Below are positions 6,464 through 13,822 of a DNA stretch of 28,222 nucleotides, in pieces; the stretch's first letter is position 1; each line of letters begins with the position of its first letter. Position numbers and translations under genes: made by a program. A model generated the notes under the pieces. That model worked only from the letters and a program-made list of their open reading frames with translations, was not told where the DNA came from and did no database searches. This DNA comes from Eubacterium sp. CAG:841 (lineage in GTDB: Bacteria > Bacillota > Clostridia > Oscillospirales > CAG-272), in NCBI GenBank assembly GCA_000437375.1, contig FR898226.1, positions 150,709 to 178,930 on the forward strand, in the 5' to 3' direction.

Positions 6464-7174
6464 TTATATATGTTTTATAAATTCAGTAACGACGGAAGCC
6501 GAATATTTTGAAGCGTTGTCTATAAACTTAAGATATTCCTCTTCACCGCCACCGGTGTCCGAAACCGTACGGACAATGCAGAACGGAACATTTGCCATGC
6601 GGCATACTTGTCCTATTGCTCCGCCTTCCATCTCACAAACTATACCTCCGCTTATGCGTCGCACACGTTCCTTTTTATCTTCATCCACAACGAAAGTATC
6701 TCCGGTAGCGATAGTTCCTCTTATAGCTTTTTGACCGAGCTTTTCCGTACATTCTGCAAGCAAAGCCGAAAGTTTTTCATCGCATTTCATATGTACTTCT
6801 CCGATAGCGTCGATAAATCCCTCGCATTCACCTCCGCAAAGCGAAGTATCGTAATCGTATTCCACAACGTCGGTTGCAATAACTGTATCAAGCACTTTTA
6901 TTTCGGGAACAAGCGAGCCCCCCGCACCTGTGTTTATAACAAACTCCGGCTCATAACAAAGCAGCATCGTCTGCGTACATGCAGCTGATGCTACCTTTCC
7001 TACGCCGGACACTGCCACGCAGACAGGCTTTCCGCAAAGAAGCCCACAAGTATATTCTCTGCCGAGCAGAACCTGCGAATGCTTTTCGGTCATCTCGCCT
7101 ATAAGCGCTTTTGCCTCTTTCGTAAGCGCGCAGATTATTGCCGCTTTGACTTTATTTTTTGTATTTGAAATCAA
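6464..7174 (-). CDS. mtnN: 5'-methylthioadenosine/S-adenosylhomocysteine nucleosidase
   Basis: Hydrolyses the glycosidic bond of MTA and SAH, releasing adenine; part of methyl-cycle detoxification and of autoinducer-2 precursor formation. The purine nucleosidase fold is recognisable: catalytic-side glutamate in LTKEAKAL near residue 20, INTGAGGSL near residue 80, ATGDTFV in the middle, the substrate-binding CEMEGGAIGQVC, and the catalytic aspartate in RTVSDTGG near residue 205. A TTG start at 7174 is chosen because GGAG lies 8 nt upstream and it gives 236 residues, close to the 230 or so of characterised enzymes. A GTG at 7225 would add 17 residues without a ribosome site. First gene of a two-gene operon with pilT. 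Confidence 0.88.
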   Translation of the reverse strand: MISNTKNKVKAAIICALTKEAKALIGEMTEKHSQVLLGREYTCGLLCGKPVCVAVSGVGKVASAACTQTMLLCYEPEFVINTGAGGSLVPEIKVLDTVIATDVVEYDYDTSLCGGECEGFIDAIGEVHMKCDEKLSALLAECTEKLGQKAIRGTIATGDTFVVDEDKKERVRRISGGIVCEMEGGAIGQVCRMANVPFCIVRTVSDTGGGEEEYLKFIDNASKYSASVVTEFIKHI

Positions 7175-7329
7175 TTTTTTCACTCCGTTTCTTTGATAAA
7201 GAAATTTGCCTTTCACATTTTTCACAGCAAAAAACTAAATGCCGAAAAAACATTCACCCTCGGCGGGTTGCCTTTTTTATCCAACGTTTTTGCTTTCTAC
7301 ACCTGATTTTAGCGTTTTTTACGGATTTT

Positions 7330-7358
7330 ATTGTAACACATCTAAACAAAATTTACAA
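7330..7358 (-). promoter_or_regulatory. sigma-A promoter of mtnN-pilT
   Basis: Minus strand: -35 TTGTAA at 7358-7353, 17-nt spacer, -10 TACAAT at 7335-7330. It gives a leader of about 150 nt before the TTG start. Confidence 0.65.
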
Positions 7359-7433
7359 GCGATTTCGCAAAAAAGGCGGGGTTGCCTCGTCAATATGCCA
7401 AAGTTTGCGTTTTTCGATGAAAAACCTTGATTT

Positions 7434-7461
7434 TTGCCACAAGATATTGTATGCTTATTAT
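7434..7461 (+). promoter_or_regulatory. sigma-A promoter of the xpt-nup operon
   Basis: TTGCCA at 7434-7439, 16-nt spacer, TATTAT at 7456-7461. Only about 40 nt of leader precede the xpt start, too short for an aptamer plus expression platform. Confidence 0.65.
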
Positions 7462-7509
7462 AGTTTTTTCGTTTCACTTTTGTGAAATATGCAAAAAGGA
7501 GTGACACCG

Positions 7510-8085
7510 ATGCAGCTTTTGGAAAACAGAATAATTGCGGACGGACAGATCCTTGAAGGAGATATCCTCAAGGTGGATTCCTTCCTTAACCATAGCATAG
7601 ATATTCCCTTCGTCTGGAAACTTGCAGAAGAACTGCATAGACTCTACTCGGATTGCGGCGTAACCAAAATACTCACAATAGAGGCGTCGGGAATAGCAAT
7701 AGCTTCTCTCACGGCACTCTGTTTCGGGGTGCCTATGCTTTTTGCCAAGAAGTCAAAATCATCCAATATCACAGGCGAGGTTTTCTCTTCTACGGCTCAC
7801 TCGTATACGCACGGATGCGACAACAACATAATCGTTTCGAAAAAATTTCTCGGAAAAGACGATAAAGTGCTTATAATTGATGATTTTCTCGCTCAGGGCA
7901 GCGCCCTTTCGGCTCTTTGGGATATAACAAATCAGGCAGGAGCGGAAACGGTCGGTGCCGGAATAATTATCGAAAAGGAATATCAGGGCGGCGGAAACCT
8001 TCTCCGCAAAAAAGGACTCAGAATAGAATCTCTTGCTAAAATAAAATCAATGAGCAAAGAAAACGGTATCGAATTTTGCAAATAA
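7510..8085 (+). CDS. xpt: xanthine phosphoribosyltransferase
   Basis: Cytoplasmic salvage enzyme that joins xanthine and PRPP to give XMP, feeding GMP synthesis. The 191-residue product matches Bacillus Xpt in length and motifs: LKVDSFLNHSIDI near residue 22, TKILTIEASGIA, GVPMLFAKKSKS, and the PRPP-binding VLIIDDFLAQGSA near residue 120, then GIIIEKEYQGG. The ATG at 7510 has AAAAGGAG 8 nt before it; the ATG at 7489 lies before that ribosome site and is rejected. No terminator separates it from the downstream BMP lipoprotein gene, so it heads a salvage and import operon. Confidence 0.93.
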   Translation: MQLLENRIIADGQILEGDILKVDSFLNHSIDIPFVWKLAEELHRLYSDCGVTKILTIEASGIAIASLTALCFGVPMLFAKKSKSSNITGEVFSSTAHSYTHGCDNNIIVSKKFLGKDDKVLIIDDFLAQGSALSALWDITNQAGAETVGAGIIIEKEYQGGGNLLRKKGLRIESLAKIKSMSKENGIEFCK

Positions 8086-8153
8086 TAACGGTTTAACGTA
8101 GCGTGTCTACATTAAATAAAAAAACAAAAACAAAAAATCAAAGGAGAAACAAA

Positions 8154-9374
8154 ATGTTGAAAAAAGTTCTTTCTATGGTGCTTGCATTTGCTATGCTTGC
8201 GGTAGCTTGTGTTCTTTTCGCTTCCTGCGGAAACAAGACAAGCGATTTCAAAATAGGTGTTATTTGTCTCCACGACGAGACATCCACCTATGACCTCAAC
8301 TTTATAAATGCAATTGAAGGTGCACAGAAGGCTCTCGGTCTTTCCGACGACCAGGTAATCATTATAAAGAATGTTCCCGAAGGCAATGAATGTCTTGACG
8401 CCGCAAAGGATCTTGTTGACCAGGGTTGCAAGGTTATATTTGCAGACTCTTTCGGTCACGAATCATTTATGATTCAAGCCGCAAAGACTTATCCCGAAGT
8501 TATGTTCTGCCATGCTACAGGCACAAAGGCTCACACAGAAAATCTTCCTAACTATTTCAACGCTTTTGCTTCCATATATGAAGGCAGATATCTCGCGGGC
8601 GTTGCTGCCGGTCTCAAACTCAATGAGCTTAAAGAAGCAGGCAAACTCAAGGGCGATGCTCCTAAAATGGGCTATGTCGGCGCATTCCCCTATGCAGAAG
8701 TTATCTCCGGCTATACAGCTTTCTATCTCGGCGCAAAGTCCGTTTGCCCCGATGTTGTTATGGACGTTACATTCACAGGTAAGTGGTATGACGTTACAGC
8801 CGAGCAGCAGGCGGCAGAAAAGCTTATAAACGTTCAGAAGTGCGACCTTATCAGCCAGCACGCCGACTCTATGGGCGCTCCCGGTGCTTGCGAATCTGCC
8901 GGAGTTCCTAACGTTTCATACAACGGCTCCACAGAAACAGCTTGCCCCAATACATTTATCATATCTTCCAGAATCGACTGGCAGCCTTACTTTGAACTTA
9001 TAATCAAAGCCGTTAAAGACAACGACGGCAAAATCCCCGTTGACTACACAGGCACACTTTCCACAGGTTCCGTTGCCCTTACGGCAATAGGCAAAAAGGC
9101 TCCCGCTGCGGGCACACAGGCTAAACTTGATGAAGTTAAAGCTAAACTCGAAAGCGGAGAGATCAAAGTATTTGACACAAATGCATTTACGGTAGGTGGC
9201 GAAAAAATTACAACATTCATGGCAGATGTTGATGACCTCGGCGACTATCAGGGCGATACAGAAGCTGTAAAGGACGGCTATTTCCATGAATCCGAATACC
9301 GTTCTGCTCCTTATTTCACACTTGAAATTGACGGCATAACTCTTCTCGACAGAGGCCCCAAGACAGAAAACTGA
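8154..9374 (+). CDS. BMP-family nucleoside-binding lipoprotein of an ABC importer
   Basis: A 406-residue extracellular, membrane-anchored substrate-binding protein of the BMP/PnrA-like (Med) family, which bind nucleosides such as guanosine, inosine or adenosine. The N-terminus is a lipoprotein signal peptide ending in LFASC, giving a lipidated cysteine near residue 23. The mature part starts FKIGVICLHDETSTYDLNFI; the family-typical DQGCKVIFADSFGHE, ASIYEGRYLAGVAAG and CDLISQHADSMGA follow. AAGGAG precedes the ATG at 8154. The gene uses a narrow codon set, consistent with high expression. It is followed by two terminators before the ATPase gene, which would keep the binding protein in excess. 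Substrate identity is inferred from the family and from the neighbouring xpt. Confidence 0.9.
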   Translation: MLKKVLSMVLAFAMLAVACVLFASCGNKTSDFKIGVICLHDETSTYDLNFINAIEGAQKALGLSDDQVIIIKNVPEGNECLDAAKDLVDQGCKVIFADSFGHESFMIQAAKTYPEVMFCHATGTKAHTENLPNYFNAFASIYEGRYLAGVAAGLKLNELKEAGKLKGDAPKMGYVGAFPYAEVISGYTAFYLGAKSVCPDVVMDVTFTGKWYDVTAEQQAAEKLINVQKCDLISQHADSMGAPGACESAGVPNVSYNGSTETACPNTFIISSRIDWQPYFELIIKAVKDNDGKIPVDYTGTLSTGSVALTAIGKKAPAAGTQAKLDEVKAKLESGEIKVFDTNAFTVGGEKITTFMADVDDLGDYQGDTEAVKDGYFHESEYRSAPYFTLEIDGITLLDRGPKTEN

Positions 9375-9394
9375 CTTTTTTCAAAAACACTTAT

Positions 9395-9436
9395 GTATAA
9401 AGGCGGAGCAACCCTCCGCCTTATACTTCTTTTTTG
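9395..9436 (+). terminator. first terminator or attenuator after the BMP gene
   Basis: GTATAAAGGCGGAG and CTCCGCCTTATAC form a long stem with a short loop and one unpaired base, followed by a T-rich tract. It lies inside the import operon. Confidence 0.8.
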
Positions 9437-9445
9437 CAGACATCT

Positions 9446-9480
9446 ACGGCAATTCTAAAATTGCCGTTTTTCCTATTTTT
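9446..9480 (+). terminator. second terminator or attenuator before the ATPase gene
   Basis: ACGGCAATT and AATTGCCGT form a perfect 9-bp stem around CTAA, followed by a T-rich tract. It ends just before the GGAGG of the ATPase gene. I saw no clear promoter between the two hairpins and the ATPase, so downstream expression probably depends on readthrough. Confidence 0.75.
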
Positions 9481-9497
9481 ATTTCGGAGGTTACCGC

Positions 9498-11060
9498 GTG
9501 AACAAGGAAGTTGCGATAGAATTACGTCATATTACAAAAACGTTCGGCAGTATAACAGCCAACAAAGATGTTGATATGACGGTTTACAAAGGGGAGATAC
9601 TTGCCATTCTCGGAGAAAACGGCAGCGGAAAAACAACCCTTATGAATATGATTGCCGGAATTTACTATCCGGACGCAGGTCACATAATAGTGAACGGAGA
9701 GGAAGCTGTTATAAAATCTCCGAAAGACGCTTTTAACTATAAAATAGGCATGATACATCAGCATTTCAAACTTGTTGATGTGTTCACCGCAAGCGAAAAT
9801 ATAATTCTCGGCGTAAATGACGGGAGCAAGTATAAACTCAGTAACGTAAATCAGAAAGTTGCTGCAATCGCCGAAAAATACGGTTTTGCGATAAACCCGA
9901 AAAAGAAAGTCCATGAAATGTCGGTTTCCGAAAAGCAGACGGTAGAAATTATAAAAGTTCTTTACAGAGGCGCCGATATACTCATTCTGGACGAGCCTAC
10001 GGCTGTTCTTACTCCTCAGGAAACCGAAAAGCTCTTCGCCGTTCTCAGAAGAATGAAGGACGATGGAAAATCCATTATCATAATCACGCACAAAATGCAT
10101 GAGGTTCTCTCCATATCAGACAGAGTCGCCGTTCTCCGCAAAGGCGAGCATATCGCTACTGTCGTTACGGCGGAAACTTCTGAATCCGAACTTACCGAAA
10201 TGATGGTAGGAAAGAAAGTAAGCCTCAATATAAACAGACCAGAGCCTAAAAATCCTTGCGACAGACTTATAGTCTCTCATCTGTGCGCAAACAATTCCGA
10301 AGGCTTCAAAGTGCTTGATGATATTTCGTTTGTCGCAAGATCGGGCGAAATTCTCGGCATAGCAGGCATAGCGGGAAGCGGTCAAAGAGAGCTTCTCGAA
10401 TCAATAGCCGGTCTTTACCATGTCGAATCAGGCGAAATATTTTACAATAATCCTTCAAGCGGAGAAAAAGAAAATCTACGCGACAAGACTCCTCTTCAGA
10501 TACGCGATCTCGGCGTAAGACTTTCATTTGTTCCCGAAGACAGACTCGGTATGGGGCTTGTAGGCAACATGGGCATAACCGACAACATGATGCTTCGCAG
10601 CTATACAAAGGGCAAGTCCATGTTTCTTGACAGAGTTCCCCCAAAGAACCTGGCAAAGGATATAATCAAAAGTCTTGAAGTCGTCACTCCGGATGACGAA
10701 ACACCTGTACGTCGCCTTTCGGGCGGAAACGTACAGAAGGTACTCGTCGGACGCGAAATAGCCGCAGCACCGTCTGTACTTATGGCAGCATACCCCGTAA
10801 GAGGACTTGATATAAATTCATCATATCTTATATACAATCTTCTCACAAAGCAAAAAGAAAGCGGCGTCGCCGTCATATTTGTAGGAGAAGATCTTGATGT
10901 ACTTATAGAACTTTGCGACAGAATTCTTGTCATAAACGGTGGCAAAGTCACCGGAACGGTTGACGGAAGAACTGCAAAGAAAGAAGAAATAGGACTTCTC
11001 ATGACAAGACATTCTTCACAAGACCAAAGCAAGGAGGAAATAAGCGATGCAGAAAAATGA
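9498..11060 (+). CDS. nucleoside ABC importer, double ATP-binding subunit (NupO/YufO type)
   Basis: Cytoplasmic ATPase of a ribose/nucleoside-type ABC importer; two fused nucleotide-binding domains in 520 residues, as usual for the family. NBD1 has Walker A GENGSGKTT at 39-47, a modified signature MSVSEKQTVE at 141-150 and Walker B ILILDEPTAVLTPQE near 161-175. NBD2 has the degenerate Walker A AGIAGSGQRE, signature LSGGNVQKV, and a Walker B region VLMAAYPVRGLD lacking the DEP acid pair, the usual asymmetry of this family. The GTG start has GGAGG 7 nt upstream. The 3' end overlaps the first permease by 14 nt, indicating translational coupling. Confidence 0.93.
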   Translation: MNKEVAIELRHITKTFGSITANKDVDMTVYKGEILAILGENGSGKTTLMNMIAGIYYPDAGHIIVNGEEAVIKSPKDAFNYKIGMIHQHFKLVDVFTASENIILGVNDGSKYKLSNVNQKVAAIAEKYGFAINPKKKVHEMSVSEKQTVEIIKVLYRGADILILDEPTAVLTPQETEKLFAVLRRMKDDGKSIIIITHKMHEVLSISDRVAVLRKGEHIATVVTAETSESELTEMMVGKKVSLNINRPEPKNPCDRLIVSHLCANNSEGFKVLDDISFVARSGEILGIAGIAGSGQRELLESIAGLYHVESGEIFYNNPSSGEKENLRDKTPLQIRDLGVRLSFVPEDRLGMGLVGNMGITDNMMLRSYTKGKSMFLDRVPPKNLAKDIIKSLEVVTPDDETPVRRLSGGNVQKVLVGREIAAAPSVLMAAYPVRGLDINSSYLIYNLLTKQKESGVAVIFVGEDLDVLIELCDRILVINGGKVTGTVDGRTAKKEEIGLLMTRHSSQDQSKEEISDAEK

Positions 11061-12144
11061 TAAAGCCAAGCGTGAACCGCTTTTTCATATAGTAAAGCGA
11101 AGTGGTATTTCAGCGAAACAGTCCATAATGATTCGGGCTATCGCTATTGCGGCGGCACTCGTCGTTGCCGGTATTATAAGTTTCCTCATTACAAAGAAAA
11201 GCCCTCTTGCAATATATAAGCAGATGTTTTTAGGTGTTTTCGGCTCTTCTCACCGAATTATGAAAACGCTTAAAAATCTCGCCGTGCTTCTTTGCATTTC
11301 GCTTGCTGTAACTCCTGCATTCAAAATGAAATTTTGGAACTGCGGCGCCGAAGGTCAGGCTTTGATAGGCGGACTTGCCTGTGCTTCGTGTATGTTCTAT
11401 CTCGGCGGAAGTGTTCCGAAATGGCTGCTTATAATCATAATGGTAGCCACTAGCCTTATGGCTGGCGCAATATGGGCTGTTATTCCCGCGCTGTTCAAGG
11501 CTAAATGGAACACAAACGAAACTCTGTTCACACTTATGATGAACTACGTCGCAACATCTCTTGTGGCATTCTTCATCAAGTGCTGGGCAAAAGACGGCTC
11601 CGGAATTCTCCGTCCTATGACCGAATACGGACTTCCCGTTATCGGAGGAAGCGATTCCCTGCTTGCAATAATTGTTGTTGCAATACTTACGATAGCCATT
11701 TACATTTACCTTAAATATTCAAAACACGGATATGAGATCGCCGTTGTTGGCGAAAGCGAAAACACCGCAAAATACATAGGAATAAACGTAAAAAAGGTTA
11801 TAATCCGCACAATGATACTTTCCGGTGCTATATGCGGTCTCTGCGGACTTCTTCTTGTCGGAGGCATAGATAAAACAATAAGCACAGAAACAATAGGCGG
11901 ACAAGGCTTTACAGCCATAATGGTATCATGGCTCGGAAAATTCAACCCCGTATATATGATACTTACTTCTTTCCTTATAGTTTTTCTTCAGGTTGGTACA
12001 AAGCAGGTTTCCACATCCTTCAGAATCGACACTTCCCTCGCCGACATTACAACGGCAATAGTTCTTTTCTTCATAATCGGATGTGAATTCTTCATAAATT
12101 ACAAATTGCAGTTCCGTCACAAAAAAAAGGAGGAGAAAAACTGA
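11047..12144 (+). CDS. nucleoside ABC importer permease (NupP/YufP type)
   Basis: A 365-residue integral membrane protein of the BPD_transp_2 family with about 8-10 predicted hydrophobic segments from residue 30 onward. The conserved loop FWNCGAEGQALIGGLACASC near residue 100 and the YIGINVKKVIIRTMILSGAI segment are typical of the larger permease in BMP-dependent nucleoside transporters. A highly charged, Lys-rich tail ends the protein. AAGGAGG precedes the ATG, which lies inside the ATPase gene. It would pair with the following permease to form the translocation pore. Confidence 0.92.
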   Translation: MQKNDKAKREPLFHIVKRSGISAKQSIMIRAIAIAAALVVAGIISFLITKKSPLAIYKQMFLGVFGSSHRIMKTLKNLAVLLCISLAVTPAFKMKFWNCGAEGQALIGGLACASCMFYLGGSVPKWLLIIIMVATSLMAGAIWAVIPALFKAKWNTNETLFTLMMNYVATSLVAFFIKCWAKDGSGILRPMTEYGLPVIGGSDSLLAIIVVAILTIAIYIYLKYSKHGYEIAVVGESENTAKYIGINVKKVIIRTMILSGAICGLCGLLLVGGIDKTISTETIGGQGFTAIMVSWLGKFNPVYMILTSFLIVFLQVGTKQVSTSFRIDTSLADITTAIVLFFIIGCEFFINYKLQFRHKKKEEKN

Positions 12145-12145
12145 T

Positions 12146-13147
12146 ATGCTTACATTTCTTACTCAAGCCGTAAGAATCGGCATGACGCTTCTTTTCGGTT
12201 CAACCGGAGAAACAATAACGGAAAAATCAGGTCATCTCAATCTCGGCGTTCCCGGCGTAATGTGTATCGGCGCCGCATTCGGATGTGTTTCAGAAACAAT
12301 GTATATACAAAGCGTCGGTCCGCTTACAGACGGAAGATCATTTTTCGTTTATCTTCTCGCCGTTCTTATTCCGATATTGGCGGCGATAATCGGCGGAGCG
12401 CTCGCCGGACTTCTTTACAGTATCCTTACGGTAACGCTCAGAGCGAATCAGAACGTAACCGGACTTGCCCTTACAACCTTCGGCGTAGGACTTTCCAAGC
12501 TTATGATAACGTCTGTTCAGAAAAAGATCATTGCTGTGTCAAATGAGGGAGTTAACATAAGCTTCACACAGGCAAGCAAGTATTTTACGAAATCGCTTCC
12601 CTTTACCGACAGTCTCGGTTGGTTCGGAAAGCTTTTCTTCTCGTACGGAATCATGATTTATATCGCAATTGCGATAGCAATTATTTCTTCATATGTACTA
12701 ACAAAAACCCGTCTCGGGCTTTATCTCCGTTCCGTAGGTGAAAATCCCGCCACAGCCGACGCGGCAGGAATAAATGTATCGGCTTACAGATATGGTGCAA
12801 CGTGCATCGGTTGTGCAATCTCGGCACTTGGCGGTCTTACATTTATTATGGACAACCTCAACGGCAACTGGGAGTACATTATAGACGCTATGGGTTGGCT
12901 CTCCGTCGCACTTGTTATATTTACCGTATGGAAACCGAACATCGGAATTCTCGGTTCTATAATTTTCGGCGGACTTTATATAGCCGCAAGCTATATAAAC
13001 GGTATTGACCTTGCAACAAAAGAACTTTTCAAAATATTGCCCTATTTTGTGACCGTTGTTGTTCTTATAATAACGAGCATCAAAAACAAAAGAGAAAATC
13101 AACCTCCGGCAGGACTCGGAGCAAATTACTTCAGGGAGGACAGATAA
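12146..13147 (+). CDS. nucleoside ABC importer permease (NupQ/YufQ type)
   Basis: A 333-residue second permease of the same family, hydrophobic throughout with about 8-9 membrane segments. The N-terminal GSTGETITEKSGHLNLGVPG and the loop GLYLRSVGENPATADAAGIN are diagnostic of the smaller YufQ-type subunit. One base separates it from the preceding stop, and AGGAGG lies in the 3' end of the upstream gene. Together with the BMP lipoprotein and the double ATPase it completes a nucleoside uptake system. Confidence 0.92.
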   Translation: MLTFLTQAVRIGMTLLFGSTGETITEKSGHLNLGVPGVMCIGAAFGCVSETMYIQSVGPLTDGRSFFVYLLAVLIPILAAIIGGALAGLLYSILTVTLRANQNVTGLALTTFGVGLSKLMITSVQKKIIAVSNEGVNISFTQASKYFTKSLPFTDSLGWFGKLFFSYGIMIYIAIAIAIISSYVLTKTRLGLYLRSVGENPATADAAGINVSAYRYGATCIGCAISALGGLTFIMDNLNGNWEYIIDAMGWLSVALVIFTVWKPNIGILGSIIFGGLYIAASYINGIDLATKELFKILPYFVTVVVLIITSIKNKRENQPPAGLGANYFREDR

Positions 13148-13150
13148 TAG

Positions 13151-13768
13151 ATGATAAAGCTGGAAAGAACCGATGTAATGAATCTTGAAAATGCAATCAG
13201 AGGAGCAAGAAACCCTATGAACAGCTGGGCAAAAAGCGACAGCTACACCGATGATAACGGTGTCTTCACGCTTGGAGCAAACGACCTCGACCTTGCGAGA
13301 CGTCTTTGTAACGCCGGCAGCGATCACAGAAAGTTTATTCGTCAGATATTCGTTTCGGTTGATATTACCGCACCGCTTTATTGGTGGAAAGAGTTTGACA
13401 CATATAAAGTCGGCACCGTTGCAAATTCAACAAGTACAATGCATAAAATACATTCAAAGCCTATTGAACGCGAAGACTTTTCATGGGATCATACCGTTCC
13501 CGAAATGCTCCCTATTCTCGACGGCTTCATAGCAAATATAGAAGCCCTAAGAAAAAAGTATCTTGAAACGCAAGATAAATCGTATTGGTACACTATAATA
13601 CAGTTTCTGCCAGAAAGCTATAACCAAATGCGTACCGTAACGCTGAATTATGAAGTTCTTACAAACATTTATAATTCTCGCAAGGCACATAAGCTTGATG
13701 AATGGCACACCTTCTGCGATTGGATAAAAAATCTTCCATATGCAAACGAGCTTATTATAAAAGACTGA
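13151..13768 (+). CDS. ThyX-superfamily-like protein of unknown function
   Basis: A 205-residue soluble protein starting 3 nt after the last permease, with GGGAGGACAG as ribosome site, so it belongs to the nucleoside-import operon. The order of motifs parallels flavin-dependent thymidylate synthase: NAIRGARNP near the N-terminus, DHRKFIRQIFVSVDITAPLY around residue 55-75, a centre WWKEFDTYKVGTVANSTSTM, then IIQFLPESYN and LNYEVLTNIYNSRKAHKLDE followed by W. The last resembles the ThyX NxRSLxxFLxLRxxxxAQWE region. The catalytic RHRxxSxNExSxR signature is not present. Similar proteins are, to my recollection, common in gut phages and Clostridia and usually called hypothetical. Whether it binds FAD or dUMP is unknown; the superfamily link is a by-eye inference. 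Confidence 0.6.
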   Translation: MIKLERTDVMNLENAIRGARNPMNSWAKSDSYTDDNGVFTLGANDLDLARRLCNAGSDHRKFIRQIFVSVDITAPLYWWKEFDTYKVGTVANSTSTMHKIHSKPIEREDFSWDHTVPEMLPILDGFIANIEALRKKYLETQDKSYWYTIIQFLPESYNQMRTVTLNYEVLTNIYNSRKAHKLDEWHTFCDWIKNLPYANELIIKD

Positions 13769-13777
13769 TAAATATAC

Positions 13778-13808
13778 AAAAAACGCACGGCGTGCCGTGC
13801 GTTTTTTG
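13778..13808. terminator. bidirectional terminator between convergent nucleotide operons
   Basis: A nearly perfect inverted repeat: ACGCACGGC and GCCGTGCGT, flanked by A6 on the left and T6 on the right. It serves the import operon on the plus strand and the pyrG-purB-purA-lipoprotein operon on the minus strand. Confidence 0.9.
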
Positions 13809-13822
13809 TTTGCTGTATTCAA

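Larger units (their letters stand above)
7175..7509. other. divergent regulatory region between mtnN and xpt
   Basis: A 335-bp stretch without a gene. It holds the mtnN promoter, the xpt promoter and a roughly 150-nt mtnN leader. The leader contains a GCCGA/TCGGC hairpin near 7242-7265. There are also two direct copies of GGCGGG(G)TTGCC (7263-7273 and 7375-7386) next to short T or A runs. I did not recognise a purine or SAM riboswitch in either direction. Confidence 0.6.

Noticed and set aside
7226..7509. Possible purine riboswitch controlling xpt
   Set aside because: The xpt leader from the predicted promoter is only about 40 nt, and the conserved purine-aptamer core and loop sequences were not found.
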